64,000 nt of DNA from Phytoseiulus persimilis (lineage: Eukaryota; Arthropoda; Arachnida; Mesostigmata; Phytoseiidae), in contig CM075104.1 in the NCBI GenBank assembly GCA_037576195.1, positions 19,980,211 to 20,044,210 on the forward strand. The letters run 5' to 3'. Positions 35,480 to 49,625 of this stretch are shown piece after piece. Each line of letters opens with the position of its first letter. Within the stretch, counting starts at the first letter, position 1. Under the pieces are notes generated by a model. It did no database searches. It was not told where the DNA came from and was given only the letters and a program-made list of their open reading frames with translations. The position numbers and the translations under genes were made by a program.

Positions 35480-38400
35480 TTTATTCCCCAGATTCCCGGT
35501 ATTCAAGGTCGACGGCGTCTGAGAGGAGACTGAGGACGGGTTGTTCCCAGCAGACAAACTGAATCAGTTTGAGACAGCGGAATGATCTGTTGTGTAGCTC
35601 ATGGGTACGTCGTCGTCATTGTTGAGGAAAGGTGGGATTCTTTCTCCCGGGGAGTGATTCGAATTCTGTTCCCTGAGTTCACATGATGAGCGAATGATCA
35701 ATCCTCACGATGTTTACGACCCGTCGCCGAGTTTCTCCTCGGAAGGAGAGGCCATGGGGAAGAGCGAAGGGGTGAAGAAAAAATGGGATGAACTTGCGAG
35801 CCTCGCGAGGGGTAATGGGCGAGAGGTAATATATGAACAAGTCGTTGGACAGCGGGATGTGTGTTTAATGCATTATGAGTCACAACGAAGCCAGGCGACG
35901 TTGCGCCCCCGCTGCTTAGCATCTGGATATGCGCGCGTTCCGTCATTCAGAGTGAACAACTCATGGAACGCAGAACCATCGTCACTTTTACTGTGGCCCG
36001 CTTGTCGGAGGCTCCTGATTTCAAGCGTTCCGACACACCTCGCTCATGCCCTCCGTCAATCCTCATTTGATGCTCGTCGTGTAACCTCGAAGTTCCCCGA
36101 GGCTATGCTTGAACGCTTCGGAGTCTCCTGGACCTCGGGCAAACGTAATTCCAAACGCCCAAGGCCTAGGTCGCTGCACCGACCAGGATGCTTCGAGAGA
36201 AGTTCGATTTCGAGATCGTCAACCGGATATTATTGTGAGCCCTTCTCAGCCCTGGGGCACAGCTCCCGGGCTCCTAATTAGGGAGGTCTTGAAGCTTATA
36301 TGTCATACGAGGGGAGCATGAAGCCCTCGCAAGTGAATCCTGCCATGCGGGGAACGCATCAATCGGCCAGCGAGATAGGGAAGCCTCGAATTCTTGGAAA
36401 GTTCGGATGACTTTTCGGGGGGGGGGGGGCAAGGAGGAGACTGCGATTCAGGTGTGTTCGACGACCTGGAGGAATTGAGTTGCATGAAAGGGGAGGACAG
36501 AATCGGAGGGAGGTGCTCTACCGGGGCGAAACACCGGGAGTTGGCGGGCTGACGTTATCACACGAGTATACCGATTCAGCGTTTCTCGAGCCCTGTGCCA
36601 TCCTCGCGGCTATTCGGAATGGGGAATTTTCTCGCCCGATCGCAAGACAAGATGCCGACAAGATTCTGAGTACATGTGATCGAAACCGCTCTTCCCGACC
36701 AAGTTCTTACGATCATTATCTACTGCAAAAGGGAGGTTCGAAACTTGCTTCCATCCGAAGACCCCCCGACCTGACCTGATGTGAGCCATCATCTCTGGAG
36801 GCAAGCGCGTCTATTGTGCGGCCAGCTTTCGGCGAGAGCGCCCGCATCTCGAGGCGCCGAAAAACTTTGGACGAAAACAAAGACGTCTCAAACGTAGGGT
36901 GAGGAGGTAGAGACGGATCGGCCCTGAGAGAAATCAGCTGTTGTTCCAAGAAAAGGCTCTCGAAGACGGGAATGTGGAAGGGCCATATTTCAAGGGGGAG
37001 CGATTTGCATCAAGTATCGAAGAGCTTCTCCTTTTTCGGGAACTCGGCTGCTACAAACACACGCTCCTGAATCATCTCTTTGGAGCGGGGAGCTTCTCGC
37101 GCAGTTTGCTTCCAAGGACGATTGTTCCAAAACCGCAGATGTGTCCACTAATATGGAGTCCATTGTTCAGGACATTGGTTCGTGTTCAGGGCAAATACTC
37201 GATCGAGGCAAAGTTTGCGGATGGGAACTAATTTTAGGAGTCCAGCGGAAGAGATTTTCATGAATAGCGAGCTGTGTTGTTCTCCGCCTCTGGAGCTCTC
37301 GCTAAATCCCACTCCGAGTCCTGAAATATGAGAGAAGCACGGAAACAGTCGAGCTTTTTACCCTGAATACCTGTGAAACTCGAGAATTATCCGAATGAGA
37401 ACTCTCGGTTTCTTGAATCCTCGGCCGACGCCAGACTGGGTACTCTCCGCTGAGACTGACATTCCAGGGCCTGAAAACTCACGCTCCAAGGAAGTTGCAA
37501 CATTCTCAGGTGGGTGGAGGTTTGTTTCGCGCTGGCCTCGTCTTAGGACTCGACTCGGTTGAAGTGTCCCTGAAACGATTCCTGCTCTGTTGGTCCAAAG
37601 GGGGAAACGCTCCTGGGGGGAGGGGGGCTCTTGAAAAATCGTGAGGGTGTGGCATTCCAAGCGCGGACACGTACCGCAAAGACCACGACGACAGCTACAA
37701 GGGCGAGTCGGCAACGACGACAATCACGACGCCAAACGTGGAGATCGCGAGAGAAGAGATTTTCGGAGCCATATAGCCGTTCGGAGCTGTTGATCTATTA
37801 TGCACGGTACGGTTTCATTTGCTGACGACTTATTCTTACCTTCAGAAGCATTAATACTCCCGCGTAGTCGGCCGGGACCGGGTAGTCGAGGAGAAATAAA
37901 GCTCAGCGAGCGCTTCTGCCTCTCTCCGGCTCTTCTGTCTGTGGTTCGGATGTTGAGTACCGGCTTGAACTCGGGAAGAATCGAAAACATGAGCACAGCA
38001 ACGCAAATATGGGAATATCTAAACTCTAAGAGTATTCGCTGCGTCGGAAGATATTTCGATGGGGAAGAGATTCAAAATTGAATTGACCCATCCGACAATG
38101 ATGACCCACGGCGAAGTTAGAGCGTGAGCGAACTCGGAATTTCGGGACGAAGCCCGTCACTGGAGCCGAGGAGCCATCAAGTGCTCGCGTGGGGAATATC
38201 ATAAATCAGCTGACGCGAAGATTGTCAACATGGCAGTGGCTTCCTTTAACACTCGCACAAGGACTAAAGACGGAAACTTTGGGTGACTGCACCTCGTGTC
38301 AGGATGAGGTAACCGGATATTCATGGATGCTAGCCGTGACTTTCCTCCGCACATCAAGGATGTAAGCGTAGAGTATCGAGCTCGCTGTTCACGTGAGCAC

Positions 38401-39400
38401 AGAGTCTCGCGTGCTGATAGCTGAAGAGTTCATTAAGGAAGTCCCGCTGGCAAATGAATCCGAGATTATATTTTGTTCTTTATTTCGATAACGGTTTTCC
38501 ACTCAGTACTCGTGGACAATTCTTCGCTGTTCGGTGTCAGAAAAGCCGGATCCTCGCGGTGGCGAAGCCAGGATTCCCCCCGTGGGGTGGCGCTCTCGTC
38601 CGCCTACTTTCCTCGCGTTCTGTCACACCCTGCAGGAACCTTTCCTTCATTTCCTTCAGAATCATTCATCGAGAATCCATGAAATGTATTCTCCCATGGA
38701 GTCCGATTCTCGTTCTGGTTTTCTCCCCTCATGATATTCAGTATCGATCCACCATATTTTATCATATATTGCTTGGTTTCTACAGGCTGTAGATCCGAAT
38801 TTCGTCTCGAAAGCTCGGCTGTGAGCTAGAATGAGCTCAGAAGCTAGGGAGGGTAAGCTGAAGCCTGCTCGGTCTGCCTGGCTGCGCCACTGAACCCGCA
38901 TCATCATCGCATCATGCAATGTACTTATATGATCCCGTAACGTCGCACTCCTACTCCGAGTTCGACTTCTTCGGTTCAGTGACGTCGGACCTAGAAAATC
39001 CTAGTCTTGCAGCAGAATCTTCGATCCCGACGGCTTGGCGACTCTGAGGACGCGGCCGCGTATCGCCGGTGTAATCAACGTCAAAATCCTCATTTGGGAG
39101 GAGACAAATAATCTACGCAGGATACGCGTACGAGAAATCTACATACAAATTGTTCCCAAGAAGCATCACAGGAGACTCAGGAAGCCGAGGAATATCGCAA
39201 GAAGCGACCCATTTCGCCATGCATGGATGAGAATCTCTGAAATTTCATAAGACTCAGCTTTCTTGGGACGCCAGGTGAGTGAAAATCCTCTCCTTGGAGC
39301 AATGAAGCCTCCTGGGGATCTCAAGTTGTCACCCGCTCGTTGTCTTATCGCGGCTGCGCTTATCCAGGACGACAAGATCAGGGAATCCGTGACAGCCTTT
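35480..39400. other. no supported feature apart from a poly-G run
   Basis: Short open frames on both strands. A good donor (ccag|gtgagt at 39275) lies downstream of a 71-codon frame ending at 39250, but the frame stops before the donor. Confidence 0.4.
36417..36429. repeat. poly-G run (13 G)
   Basis: An uninterrupted G tract, read directly. It is also a likely site of sequencing or assembly length error. Confidence 0.85.
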
Positions 39401-39407
39401 CCGATTT

Positions 39408-39848
39408 CTACTTCTCAATTGCATTCCTATGTTCGGGTTTGTGGTCACTTGGCAGACCCTCAAAGTATTCTCGTGTCCGAGCTTTTTGTCCGTCTCCACT
39501 CCCGAATCCGTATGCCACGGACGGCGGTTCGGCGGCATGAGGTCTTCTGCATGGAGTTTTCTCGACGAAACCCGAGCTCCCAATGATTATGCTCGAGTTC
39601 CAGTCGTACATTGTTTCAAGCGAGTGCGGAGCTCTGTCCCTGTTGTTGTCAACGTGCAAGACCCCAACGCGATCCTTGGCAGGGCCCGCACTGAATATTT
39701 TGGAATTTTCTCGACTACACGTCCTCTTCATTTGTCTTGCGTCGTCTCCAGGCGCCCTCGAAGAAGAGCTCCCCTCGATCCCGTCCATCTGTATCTGGTT
39801 TCTGTCGCCATCTCTCGCCCCAAGACCAGCATCCAAATCCTTTCGCAA
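39408..39848 (-). CDS. candidate minus-strand exon, unassigned
   Basis: The minus frame reads DLDAGLGARDGDRNQIQMDG, then HVDNNRDRAPHSLETMYDWN, SSIIIGSSGFVEKTP and SVAYGFGSGDGQKARTREYF. The composition is balanced and rich in Asp, Asn, Gln and Gly, unlike the Arg/Ser-rich chance frames. The frame extends upstream beyond 39848 for at least ten more codons. The plus strand is open for 276 codons over 39429-40259 but is Arg/Ser-biased. No start, stop or splice set is certain and no family is recognised. Confidence 0.22.
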   Translation of the reverse strand: MRKDLDAGLGARDGDRNQIQMDGIEGSSSSRAPGDDARQMKRTCSRENSKIFSAGPAKDRVGVLHVDNNRDRAPHSLETMYDWNSSIIIGSSGFVEKTPCRRPHAAEPPSVAYGFGSGDGQKARTREYFEGLPSDHKPEHRNAIEK

Positions 39849-40259
39849 TGTTTTATTCTCTTGAGCGGAACTCAGAAACCCTCGGAAACGTCGCTGGGTT
39901 CCATTCGGATGGAGCTCCGTCCTCCTCCAAGCAACACTTGTTGTTTGAATAACGTCGGCGGGAGGCTTGATATTTCAAGTTCGGCAGCAATTTCGATCTT
40001 GCGACCCTCTCCGGCTCACAGCAGTTGCTCCAGCGCGGAGTATCGACTGTTCTTGTCGAGAAAATGCGGCTCTGTCCGAGACCCCTCCGTCGTTCGCAAC
40101 TCCTCCTCGGAACAGCGCCGTCAACGAGCGGCAGGAGCGTTTCTGGCCCGTTCGAGGGAATTGACCGGCGCGCAGCCGAACCGCAACGGGTCGTGGTTCC
40201 GTCAGTCGCGGTGCTTTCAGATGGGATTTCGCCATCGACTCAGGAGGCTGCCGTGGTGA

Positions 40260-43200
40260 ATCACGGGAGAGAAGGCCGACTCGGGAAGAATCGAGCGCCT
40301 GTTGCGGACAAAGACCACGGCCCATGAGGAATCCCGGCTCCATCTGGCGCCGCGGCTCCGCCCTTCCTCTTTGATTGAATCCCTTGGCACGAGCGTTCCG
40401 AATCGGACGTTCCGGCTCGGGGTTCCTTTGCCCAACGGCTTCGGCCCCTGCCCAGCAACGAATTCAAAAGTGCGGGGCTTTCCGCTCATATTGCACCGGA
40501 GAGACCCGATTCCCCTATTTTCGTTCGTTATTCTCTTGGCGAGTGGCCACCGGAGCGAGCGGACAGCTGGCTCTCTGATCGAATTAAATTCCTCACGTCA
40601 GAATGAAATCGACCGACAGTACACTCACTGCTCACGTCACGCGACTGGACACTGTGGTTAGCAACAGGTCGTACCAAACTCTCGGCCAAAATTCCGGGCG
40701 AACTCTTCCGCGGGGAATACAGCATCGCGGTGAATATATCAGAAGTAGATCTGAGACCACGTGAGCGATGAGGAAATCTCTTTCGAAAAACGGCTGGAGC
40801 GTGACTAAACAAAATCGCAAAACAGTACGCTACGCGCCGACTACTCGGCCGGATGGACAGTTGGTTCGAGGCTCATGGGGGACCACTTGGCCTTTTTCCG
40901 GGACGAGAGAACTTGCACATCTCGAGGTGGTAGCAATATGCTCTCTCCGGATATCTCCGACGTGCAGCGACTGGAAATGAAGTCGAACTCTTTTCGATTA
41001 CGGAAACGACGATCTCTCGAGGGGGGAATTGTCAAAGCGTTTTTATGCCGGTTTGCACACAGATGATCAATGGATCGCGCAGCCGTATCGGCTTTCTTGT
41101 TTGGTCTTCGAAGCCATCCACCGACCGAGACGGCCTTCGTCCCGACTGCGGCGCACAGGGCTCATAATCCTCTGGTATGAAAACCCTCGGGACTCCTCCC
41201 GCGCCTTCAAGATCGGAGCTTGGTCTACGGTTTCATTGTGCGCCGCCCGAGTATGCTAGGAATGCTTTCAGGGTTCGGGAACATCTCTGGAGTCATTCTC
41301 GTTAGAAACTGTTTTTGAAAACTCTGGACTGCGGGGATCTCGTGTAAACAGGGATCCCCGATGGGAAGACCAAGAGGCGAATGGCTGAGCTGGGATGCGG
41401 GTGTAAGGAAATAGCTCTCCGAACTTCATCTGCCATCCCGCCAACTGACACGAGAGCCCACGGGCGAAGAAGAAAAACCCACTCGACGGCGAAAGCGATT
41501 GCCTCCCCCGACCGCAGGCGACAACGCGTACCGAAGTTCTGCGGCTCCGAGCGGAACAATTTCATCTAGAACTTCAGCAACAGGTTCCGACCGATACGGA
41601 AGGCGCTCGGAATCCTTGTCAGAAGAGACGAAACAACCCAAACGGAGCTCGGGCAATTTTTCTGACATTCCGAATCCTTGCAAGATCGGCCGAAACGGCG
41701 CAATTGGCGATACAAAGTTCAGTCCCGACAAAATGATTTTTCGAGCCGTTCCAGACTCCGAGCCACTTGACAAACATCGAGCTTGAAAGCGTTGTGGGGC
41801 TTACGTCGTGCTTGAGAATTCATTGCGACTGATGTTTCGAAACCCGAACGCCACGAATCGGCATAACAAAAGCGCCACGACTGTATTTCGAATCGGATGA
41901 AGCGGCTCTGCATGAATTGATAAAGTGCTCGTTTGCAGATTTACGCGAGCTATTTACCTTCCGTCGCAGACGCCACGCATGTCCCGCGCCCACGGGATTG
42001 TCCTCGAGATCCCACGCGAGGAACAAACGAGGGAAAAGTTGTGCGCGGATCGTAGACAACACCCCGTTACGAAGCGTCCGGAAATCCACCAGGCTGAGAT
42101 TCCGGAGATCTGCCGATACGAGACCGTTGGGACGAGATCGTGGACCGGCCGCGTCCGACAGGCCTACGAGGATTCCATCGTGACGAACGTCGGTAGTCTA
42201 CGAACGCGGATCGAATCGGTCTCGTCGAGGAGATACCGAGCGCGCTCACGTCCGTGGGCCCTCGTTCCCGGAGCTCCGAGCATGGCGGAGACGGGAAAGT
42301 ATTTGAATAGACGTTCCCCGCAGACGTCTTCGGAAACCCGGAGAGATCCACAATGGGAGGGACGGCCGGATATTATGAATTCTGCAAAGTGGAATCGACT
42401 TGTCCGATGGAAGGCGCGACGCAATCCAGAGGAACAGCTTGACTGAAAGCTCGGATTTTATGCCGAGAAGAAATTGCGATCCGGACGAAAAATGTGCACG
42501 AGACAATCTCAATATTTCTCCAAGGAGTTCGGATCACTTCCAAAGGCTCCAAAATTGAGTTTTACTGTGGAAATCCTCGTTCCGTGATTTCTGTGCGTTG
42601 TTGTTGCTGGCGGTGGTGTAGCGATTGCGGCGGCCCACCCGCCGCGCCACTTCTCGCAAGAACGTCTCCCAAGTCATCGTTTGTCTTCATTTCGCAGAGT
42701 TGGCTTCGGTTGCGCTGAGCATCATACAGCACGGAGCAAGCTCAGCGGTTTCCCCGGCAAGATTCCATTTTCAACTCAAGGAAGCCTGGCCATCCTGGAT
42801 CGGCAGGATGGAATACGAACGAGCCGAAGGTCGCACGGCAGAACAGCTCCCTTGATATAGTGTCGCCGCATCGAAGCAGCGGTCCGCCCTGTTCTTATTT
42901 TTTTCTCAAGAGGAGAATGCGAGTCAAAAGCGCAGACATGAAAGGCTGAGAGGGGGAAAATTGATGATTGCCATTCATCTTGATGGAAGAGACAAAGGAT
43001 TTTCCTCGTTCTTTGCTGTGCTCTCCATTAAGTTGCGTGCGACGATATTAATGAATGAACTGCTCATGGCGATTACTGCATGCAAGGACGAATGGTTTAA
43101 TAAAGGCGATGCATCTCTTTCTGGCAGCGACGACCACCGAACCAAGGAAGAGTTCACGAACAATCATATGAACGCTTTATCAAAGTTCCCATCCATTAGA

Positions 43201-46200
43201 AGCTCCATCCTCCCCCCTTCCTCTGCAGCGAAGCCGCGGAGCTCTCCTTGCTCGTTAAGTTGTTCGCCTCCTCGGTGGTTCAAAGCGAGTTCGCGCTCGT
43301 CATCTCCGGTGGTTCTGAGTCGATTTCGTCATAGGTCCGATGCTGTGCGAATTAATATCGATTTTCGAGAGCTCGAGGAATGCCCTCGAAATTCCTCGGG
43401 TCTGGTCCGAATTTGAATTCAAGGGAGGGAGCTCTCCTCCTCGAGAAGCTCCTCGCCATCCATCAGAAAGTTTTGATCTCTGCAGGCAAACATCGGCGCT
43501 GGAGTGAGCTCGCTACGGCGTAGCAACGACGTCTTTGACGCTGCGTACTTCTTCGAGAAGCATGAAGATGTTCGGCGAGACACGGATCAGATTTTAAACA
43601 ACATATGAAGCAACAGGCCATCAAGCCGACATCAAGAGCAAAATGAGCGAAAAGGCCGGCGAAAAGTTGACGGAGAAACTTTCCACTCAACGGAAGCTAA
43701 GGCCGCCTAATTATTCACTCGACCGAAAATAACCCTTCCGCGTTCTCCTCTGAGCTCGGTAGGATAAGGTTCGACGGAAATGGAGAACCAAGTACCCGCG
43801 GCGGTCGACGCTCACTGATGTTCACCCGACAGACTGATGAATCACGCTCGTCCCGAACAGGGGCTTCGTCCACAAAGACTTCGTTATATCGCTCCCGGTT
43901 CCAAGTTACGTGAACACAGTTTTCCCGCCTCTTCAAAGGCACTCTCAGATCCGCTCTCAGTGAAGAAAATTATGGAACAGAACCCTGACTTCGGAAGCAA
44001 ACGAGCAGCGACCTTGAACTTTATTCCCCCCTGCCGGAGAATCGCGAGCGGGAGCTCGTTCTCTAAATTGGTCAGAGTAGATTCGGTGAGCGGGAAACTT
44101 CACTCCATTTATCCAACTCAAGGTATTGGTAAAACACGTTCCAGCTGTGCTCCGTGATGAATAATTCATCACTCGTCCTAAACATACATATTCGGTTCCG
44201 ATAGCAACTGGTGTGTTGCTGCTTCCGATGCATGTCTCGAGGACGCACAGTTCGTCTTTCTCCGTTTGCCGGTCGGGAGGCGCCACTCGTTCGCGAACAG
44301 CTCTAGTCCTACTACATTGATCAGGGAATCGCCTGGGAAAAACGCGCTGAGTGCACGTTAAGCTACCAATGGGCACGCAAAACCCTTCAGAAGGCGTTTC
44401 TGCTCCCGCAGTTGGACATACTCGCATTTCCGACATCTGCGAATGCTGATCGTGCCGCGATCCGATATCAGATTCCGCAGAGCTTGGACCCATTAATTGA
44501 TATTAGAGCCTTAATAATTTATCCTCTTCGCGTCGGGTCAACGGGCCGTTCACTCTCTCGGTGCGTTTGCCGGCCTGCCTTCCTGCCGGCCAGTCGGACG
44601 GGCGGCGGTTCGGCAATCCCTCCGTGCCGTTGTTAGCAGGCTGACGATCTTATATGGCCTCATATTGAGAGATCAGAGCTCGGGACCGCCGGTCACTTAC
44701 TGCTCTGACGCGACTCAAGCCACTATATGTATCAGTATCGACGGCAATTACGCATCAGCCATTGGAGCGAAGTACTTCCCAGTCCACATGTTCACCGACC
44801 GTTTCGCGCTCAGCCTCGCGGTGAGGAATTTCGAGAAACGAACGGTCGACTCGAGGACCGGGCCAGATTCCGTTGCGAAACGGCACTGTCGCGTCAAAAT
44901 AGCGTCGGGAAGCGTTCTAGATTCATGTGCGAAACACAGCCTGATTGGACCTGTTCGAACACCGATAGTTTTCCGCGCAAACAACTGCAAGCATGCATCA
45001 AACAAATGACCCGCCCGCTTGGCAGTAAATGCACTGAATCCGAGGCTGGGTCTCGACCTGGAAACCCCCCTTCCCCGGTGTTTGGGGGGGAAATTGTTCG
45101 AATCCTCTCCGCGGCAGTCTCCTCCAGCCATCCCTGGGGCCGCCCGTGATTAACCGCAGGCCACCGAGTCACATACGAATTCTTCGTTGCCACATCGCCG
45201 TTGCTCCTTGTTCCTGATTTTTTCGTAGCCGGGATCGGGATGCATTGGTAGACCAGGGGAGATGCCGAAAACGGGTGGAAAACCGGGAGCTGGGGAGTTC
45301 ACGACAGGCGGTCGCTGCGGGTATCGCAACGAAATTCGAAGGAATGTTCGCGGCGTGAACGTGCATATCGGAACCGGCTTGGAAAATGAATCGACGGATC
45401 TCTCAGTCTTCCATCGACGGCTGATGGAGATGACTGGCCGCGCGAGACGGCGCCGGGTTGAGACGCCAAGCGGCAAACGCTGTCGGCTGCTCGTTTGTCG
45501 ACGGGTGAGGAAAGTTCTGAAATTGATTCATAATTGCGTTGTCGGATGGTTCATCAGCGGGCCGCTGCCGTCGCCAGGGCTGCGCAGACGCGTTCCCGAA
45601 GATAATAATTGATGGGCGATAGTTATCGATGGAACAGCGGGGCGCGGGTATGTAGGACTTCACGGGCCCTGAATACGGATATGGCGGCCGCTGTCTCCCC
45701 GTTGCCCGGGTTTTCATCGTCCTCCAACTCCTCTGATCCATATTTCATTCCTCAGAATTTCCTGATCAGTGGGGTTGGGCAATCTCTCTTGGCGAAGGTC
45801 AGAATGTTTGAGGAGAGTGAGTGCCGCTCAAGTCGGTCGTTTCCTGGAACGACACGAAAAATAGCAGTTTTTGTTTCGCTCGCGATCCCTAGGAGATTCG
45901 AGCACCGGATCCGATCCTCAGTCCGATTCGTCTTAAACTCCAGCGAGAACCTTCTGAGAACTGACCCGAACAGTCATTCTTGTGTACGCTGATCGAGCTC
46001 CCACTGTGTGTTTCGAGGGGATTCAGAACTGTGGCGTACGGCCCATAGGTATGGTCAAAGGGTTTGCACATACACAACAACACATCACAAAGAGTTTAGA
46101 TTGTACACGTGAGAACCATTCATTAATAACGTCGAAAACGAATCATCACATCAGTGTCAAGTCTACGTTGTATACGTGCTGCACCAAGAGGCAGCGGCAC

Positions 46201-49200
46201 GATTCATCCCACTTCTGACACCATTCTGTGGCCTGCGTTCCTGAGGAAAGGGAGAGAACACGTCTGTTGCCTTCCTTCGAGGATTCTGAACCAGTCAGAG
46301 GTCCAGAATGCCCGTGCATGGAGCTGCTATTATGCTTTCCGAGCCCGCTGTCCTCATCACGATTCCTCGGTAGCCAAGTAGTTACATGAGCTGGGAAGGC
46401 CTTGTCGGGACACTTGTGAAAGCCAGCCATGAGGATTTCCATTCCGAATCTGGTGGACTCCTTCCGAAGGTTGAATCTCGATTCATACATCTCGAAGCAA
46501 CACCTACCAAACATGATTGCATTTATCGCACCTTGATGATGCATGCCGGTACTCTATCCGCCATGCTGTACGAACGAACAAACAATGCCGCTCAGCCATG
46601 TCTCGGAGCAGCGGCACATTCTGGGGGGCAGCAAATGTTCCCGCAATGAGAAATCTCCCGCAGCGGGCCGCATCCTTGGGTGAGACTTACCGCTGCGGCC
46701 GTTCCTCCCCACAGATCCGGAGATTCAGCACCCCACCGCGATATTCATTTGCCCCCCAGAGATTTTGCTGCGTTTCGACTTGTCGCCGCTCTCTGAATCA
46801 TTGAGCTGGCAAATCCTCCCAATCGGGCCCGACACAAAGAATTCACGAGGTACCAGCAAACTACCAGCCGGCAGACAGCGAGCTCGAAGTCGATTGCGGC
46901 ACGCTTGGATCGGCATCTTTGAGCATCCGGAATGAGGAAAATTCTCAGCAGGTTTTTCCCTATTGCCTCGAATGTCGGACGGACGAGGACAGCGAACGTT
47001 CTTTTGCGCCATTTCCAGTGACTTTTGCCGAGCGGGATTTCGCTCGGAGCGAGCGACGGAGAAGACGCGAAAGAAAAAAGGAAGCAAGATTCGGAGGAAT
47101 GAGACGCAACGTCGAGGTCGACCCCCCTCTTGAATAAATGGGAGTTTCCCTTGACTAAGTAAAACTAAATTAATGACCTCTTACACTGATTACTGAATTT
47201 CGTTGGGCCCAGAATTTAGTGTCGTAATCTTGAACGATGCCCAGGCAATCCCGTCTCTTTTATGGCACTTGCAGCAGCGGCAGCTGCTGCCGCTCCCGCA
47301 CCGTCTGCAGCTGTGGCATTACGCCTCTCTGGAGAGTAGATTGACTTCGACACAATGTTCAAGTGTTGAGACGTTACATCAGCGGGAGAATCCCTAATGG
47401 AAAAGCCGGCGCACGCGACTTTAGTCTGAATCAAGCCGAAACCGTTTTTTCCCTCGCCCTGACCTAGGCTCAGTCCTCACATTGGGCGCATTTTCATTTC
47501 TTTTGTCGCCCATCTGGGGTATTTTTGCTTAATCTCATTCCTAGAACCTCCTCAGAAAGCTGACTTCCGGGAGTGTGATAACATCAAAAGGAATCGGGAA
47601 CGTCTGCCGTGACAGACACCTTGAGCAGCGATCAGAAGAGCGAGAGTTCAATGAAATATTCCGAAGGTATCCGCTGATGCGTGATCAAGGAATACGACGA
47701 GCCTGGTAAGCCGGTGTTGGGCCCGCAGCCAACCCTTGGTCACTTTGGAATCCTGCCTTGTGAAAACACATCTACCTTCCGCTTTCCACAGGATCTGAGT
47801 TCGAAGGGAGCGTATTCCTCTTCCGAACCACTGGAAAAGCCCGTCCGCTGCCAACCTTCAGAGCCCTCATTCGATTCCCTCTCGGTACTCGGCAGCGGCA
47901 CGGCGGAGAGGAAACCGGGACACATAATCGTCCAATAATGCAATTCCATGAAATGGGACGAAAACCACAGCGTTTTTCAACGCAAGCATGCGTTGCACTC
48001 GATCCTCTCGATGCCCGGCAGTGACCCATTTCCACAAATGAGCTGACATGCTCTCAGCCCGGATCCTGTGTATCCGAATGATCTGAAGAGACCCGATTGT
48101 AAGAAGCATCCGTCAACTTGGGGCGATCGGATCCGATCATTACGGTTTTCTCGGTGCATCGGGATCCCTTGAAATGCTAAGGACGCGGAGCTTTCGAGTG
48201 AAAATAGATTGATAGATCGGGAACAACAACCGCCTTCTGAGTTGTTCGGAAGGACCGGAACCCTGATAGTCCGACAGCGCCTCCTCGGGCATTCAATAGT
48301 TCCCAGTTGCCATGTGAAAGTTGGGAATCTTGATTCGCTCCAAAATGCCTCAAAACTTGAGCGAATACACACATCTCTTACCAAGAAATCAAGGAAGTTA
48401 TAATGCTGACATCAAGAATGGGGTGATTGGATGAATTGTGGAGAAGCTGTCGACGATGGCTGTGCTGATACCGAGTTGATAGAGTCCAACCATGATAGAG
48501 TTAAAAATGTTTCCTCCACGATGAATGCAATCAAGAGTCTGATATGATTCATTATTCATTGTATTTGATAGTGCATCCTGATCCAAAATACAACGACAGG
48601 TACACTGAAGATCGAGCAGACGGCGACTCGATGCGTCCCCCCATCCCCAGACTAACTTCCTCCCAGGAGTTCGGAAGCGGGAAGAATAACCACTCAACGA
48701 AAAGCGCACAGAAGTAGCTTGGGGTGTATCGACCTGCGGGGGAGCTTTTGGAGACCTCAGGTCCTCACTTGCGTTTCGAGAAATTTCGATGATTCTCGAG
48801 TCTTAAATTCAAGTGCGGGCAGACCGCTCTTCCCTACGCTAACCCACGATTCAAGTGCTTCCGTTGCGCTCGTTGGCTTCGAACGATAGCGAGCCCTCTG
48901 TTGTCGCGTTGGATGGAGCATATTCTGTAATTACCCCTTGTTAGTCCTCCAGTGACGCTTGCCCGAGTAGTTCCCAGCTGGCTGGCCAGCAAACTCTCTT
49001 TTGCACACTCGAAGGGAAGGTAATCGCCGACGCGAGATGATTTCGGCTACTTGTGAAGTACGGGTAACAGACAGATGACGACGGGGTTCCGGCCTCGAAC
49101 GGAAAGACTGCAGACAACACGGGCGGAGAGAGAAAGAGAACGAAAAGAGCCGTCAGAAGCCAACGGCACTCCCAGCGGCACCCTGTCGCTGAGACTGCTT

Positions 49201-49250
49201 TCCCTCAGCCCTTGTCGTTGTAATCAGCCAGAGCGTGGCGTTTGCACCGA
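40260..49250. other. no supported feature
   Basis: Nine kilobases with only short or biased frames. The longest (41925-42446, plus, 173 codons) is Arg/Ser-rich. A frame at 42961-43416 starts MMIAIHLDGRDKGFSSFFAV but has no signals around it. No RNA gene is seen. Confidence 0.35.
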
Positions 49251-49253
49251 CGT

Positions 49254-49570
49254 AAAATGCACATGCGCTGCAGACAATCGGAGCACTAGAAAACCAGACG
49301 GAAGGTCATGAGGATGACGAGCGAGTCATCGACTACGTCATGATCGTCAGTCTGCTTCATGACGAAGACGGAGGCGGGCAGCCACGCTCGCCGCCTAATG
49401 AGATGACGGTCCAGCCCAGCATGATTAGATCAACGGAACAGAGCAACGACAGCCGGACAGAGATTCCGAACCAGGAGTTCTCTCGCCGTCGTGCTCGAAT
49501 CCATCACGAACTCACAACAGCAGCTCCCGAAGAAGAACGGAAAATTCGTTGGCACCAGCGAAGGGTATGA
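49254..49570 (+). CDS. candidate plus-strand coding segment
   Basis: The frame opens after a TAA near 49253 and reads ALENQTEGHEDDERVIDYVM, IVSLLHDEDGGGQPRSPPNE, then a Glu/Arg-rich end closing at TGA 49568-49570, next to a gtatga donor-like site. The acidic, mixed composition is coding-like. An acceptor-like gcgctgcag lies just upstream near 49272. No family is recognised. Confidence 0.2.
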
Positions 49571-49625
49571 CTTCCGTCTCTTATACAGTCTGGCTCACCT
49601 TGCTCTCCGTTGAGCACTATTGCCT

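Noticed and set aside
41333..41362. 8-bp inverted repeat CGGGGATC..GATCCCCG
   Set aside because: The short stem with a 13-nt loop is within what chance gives in 64 kb, and nothing lies around it.
43480..43710. Fragment reading DVFDAAYFFEKHEDVRRDTD with following Lys/Glu-rich frame, possible old retrocopy
   Set aside because: Short, interrupted by stops and in more than one frame; no source gene or poly-A tail recognised.
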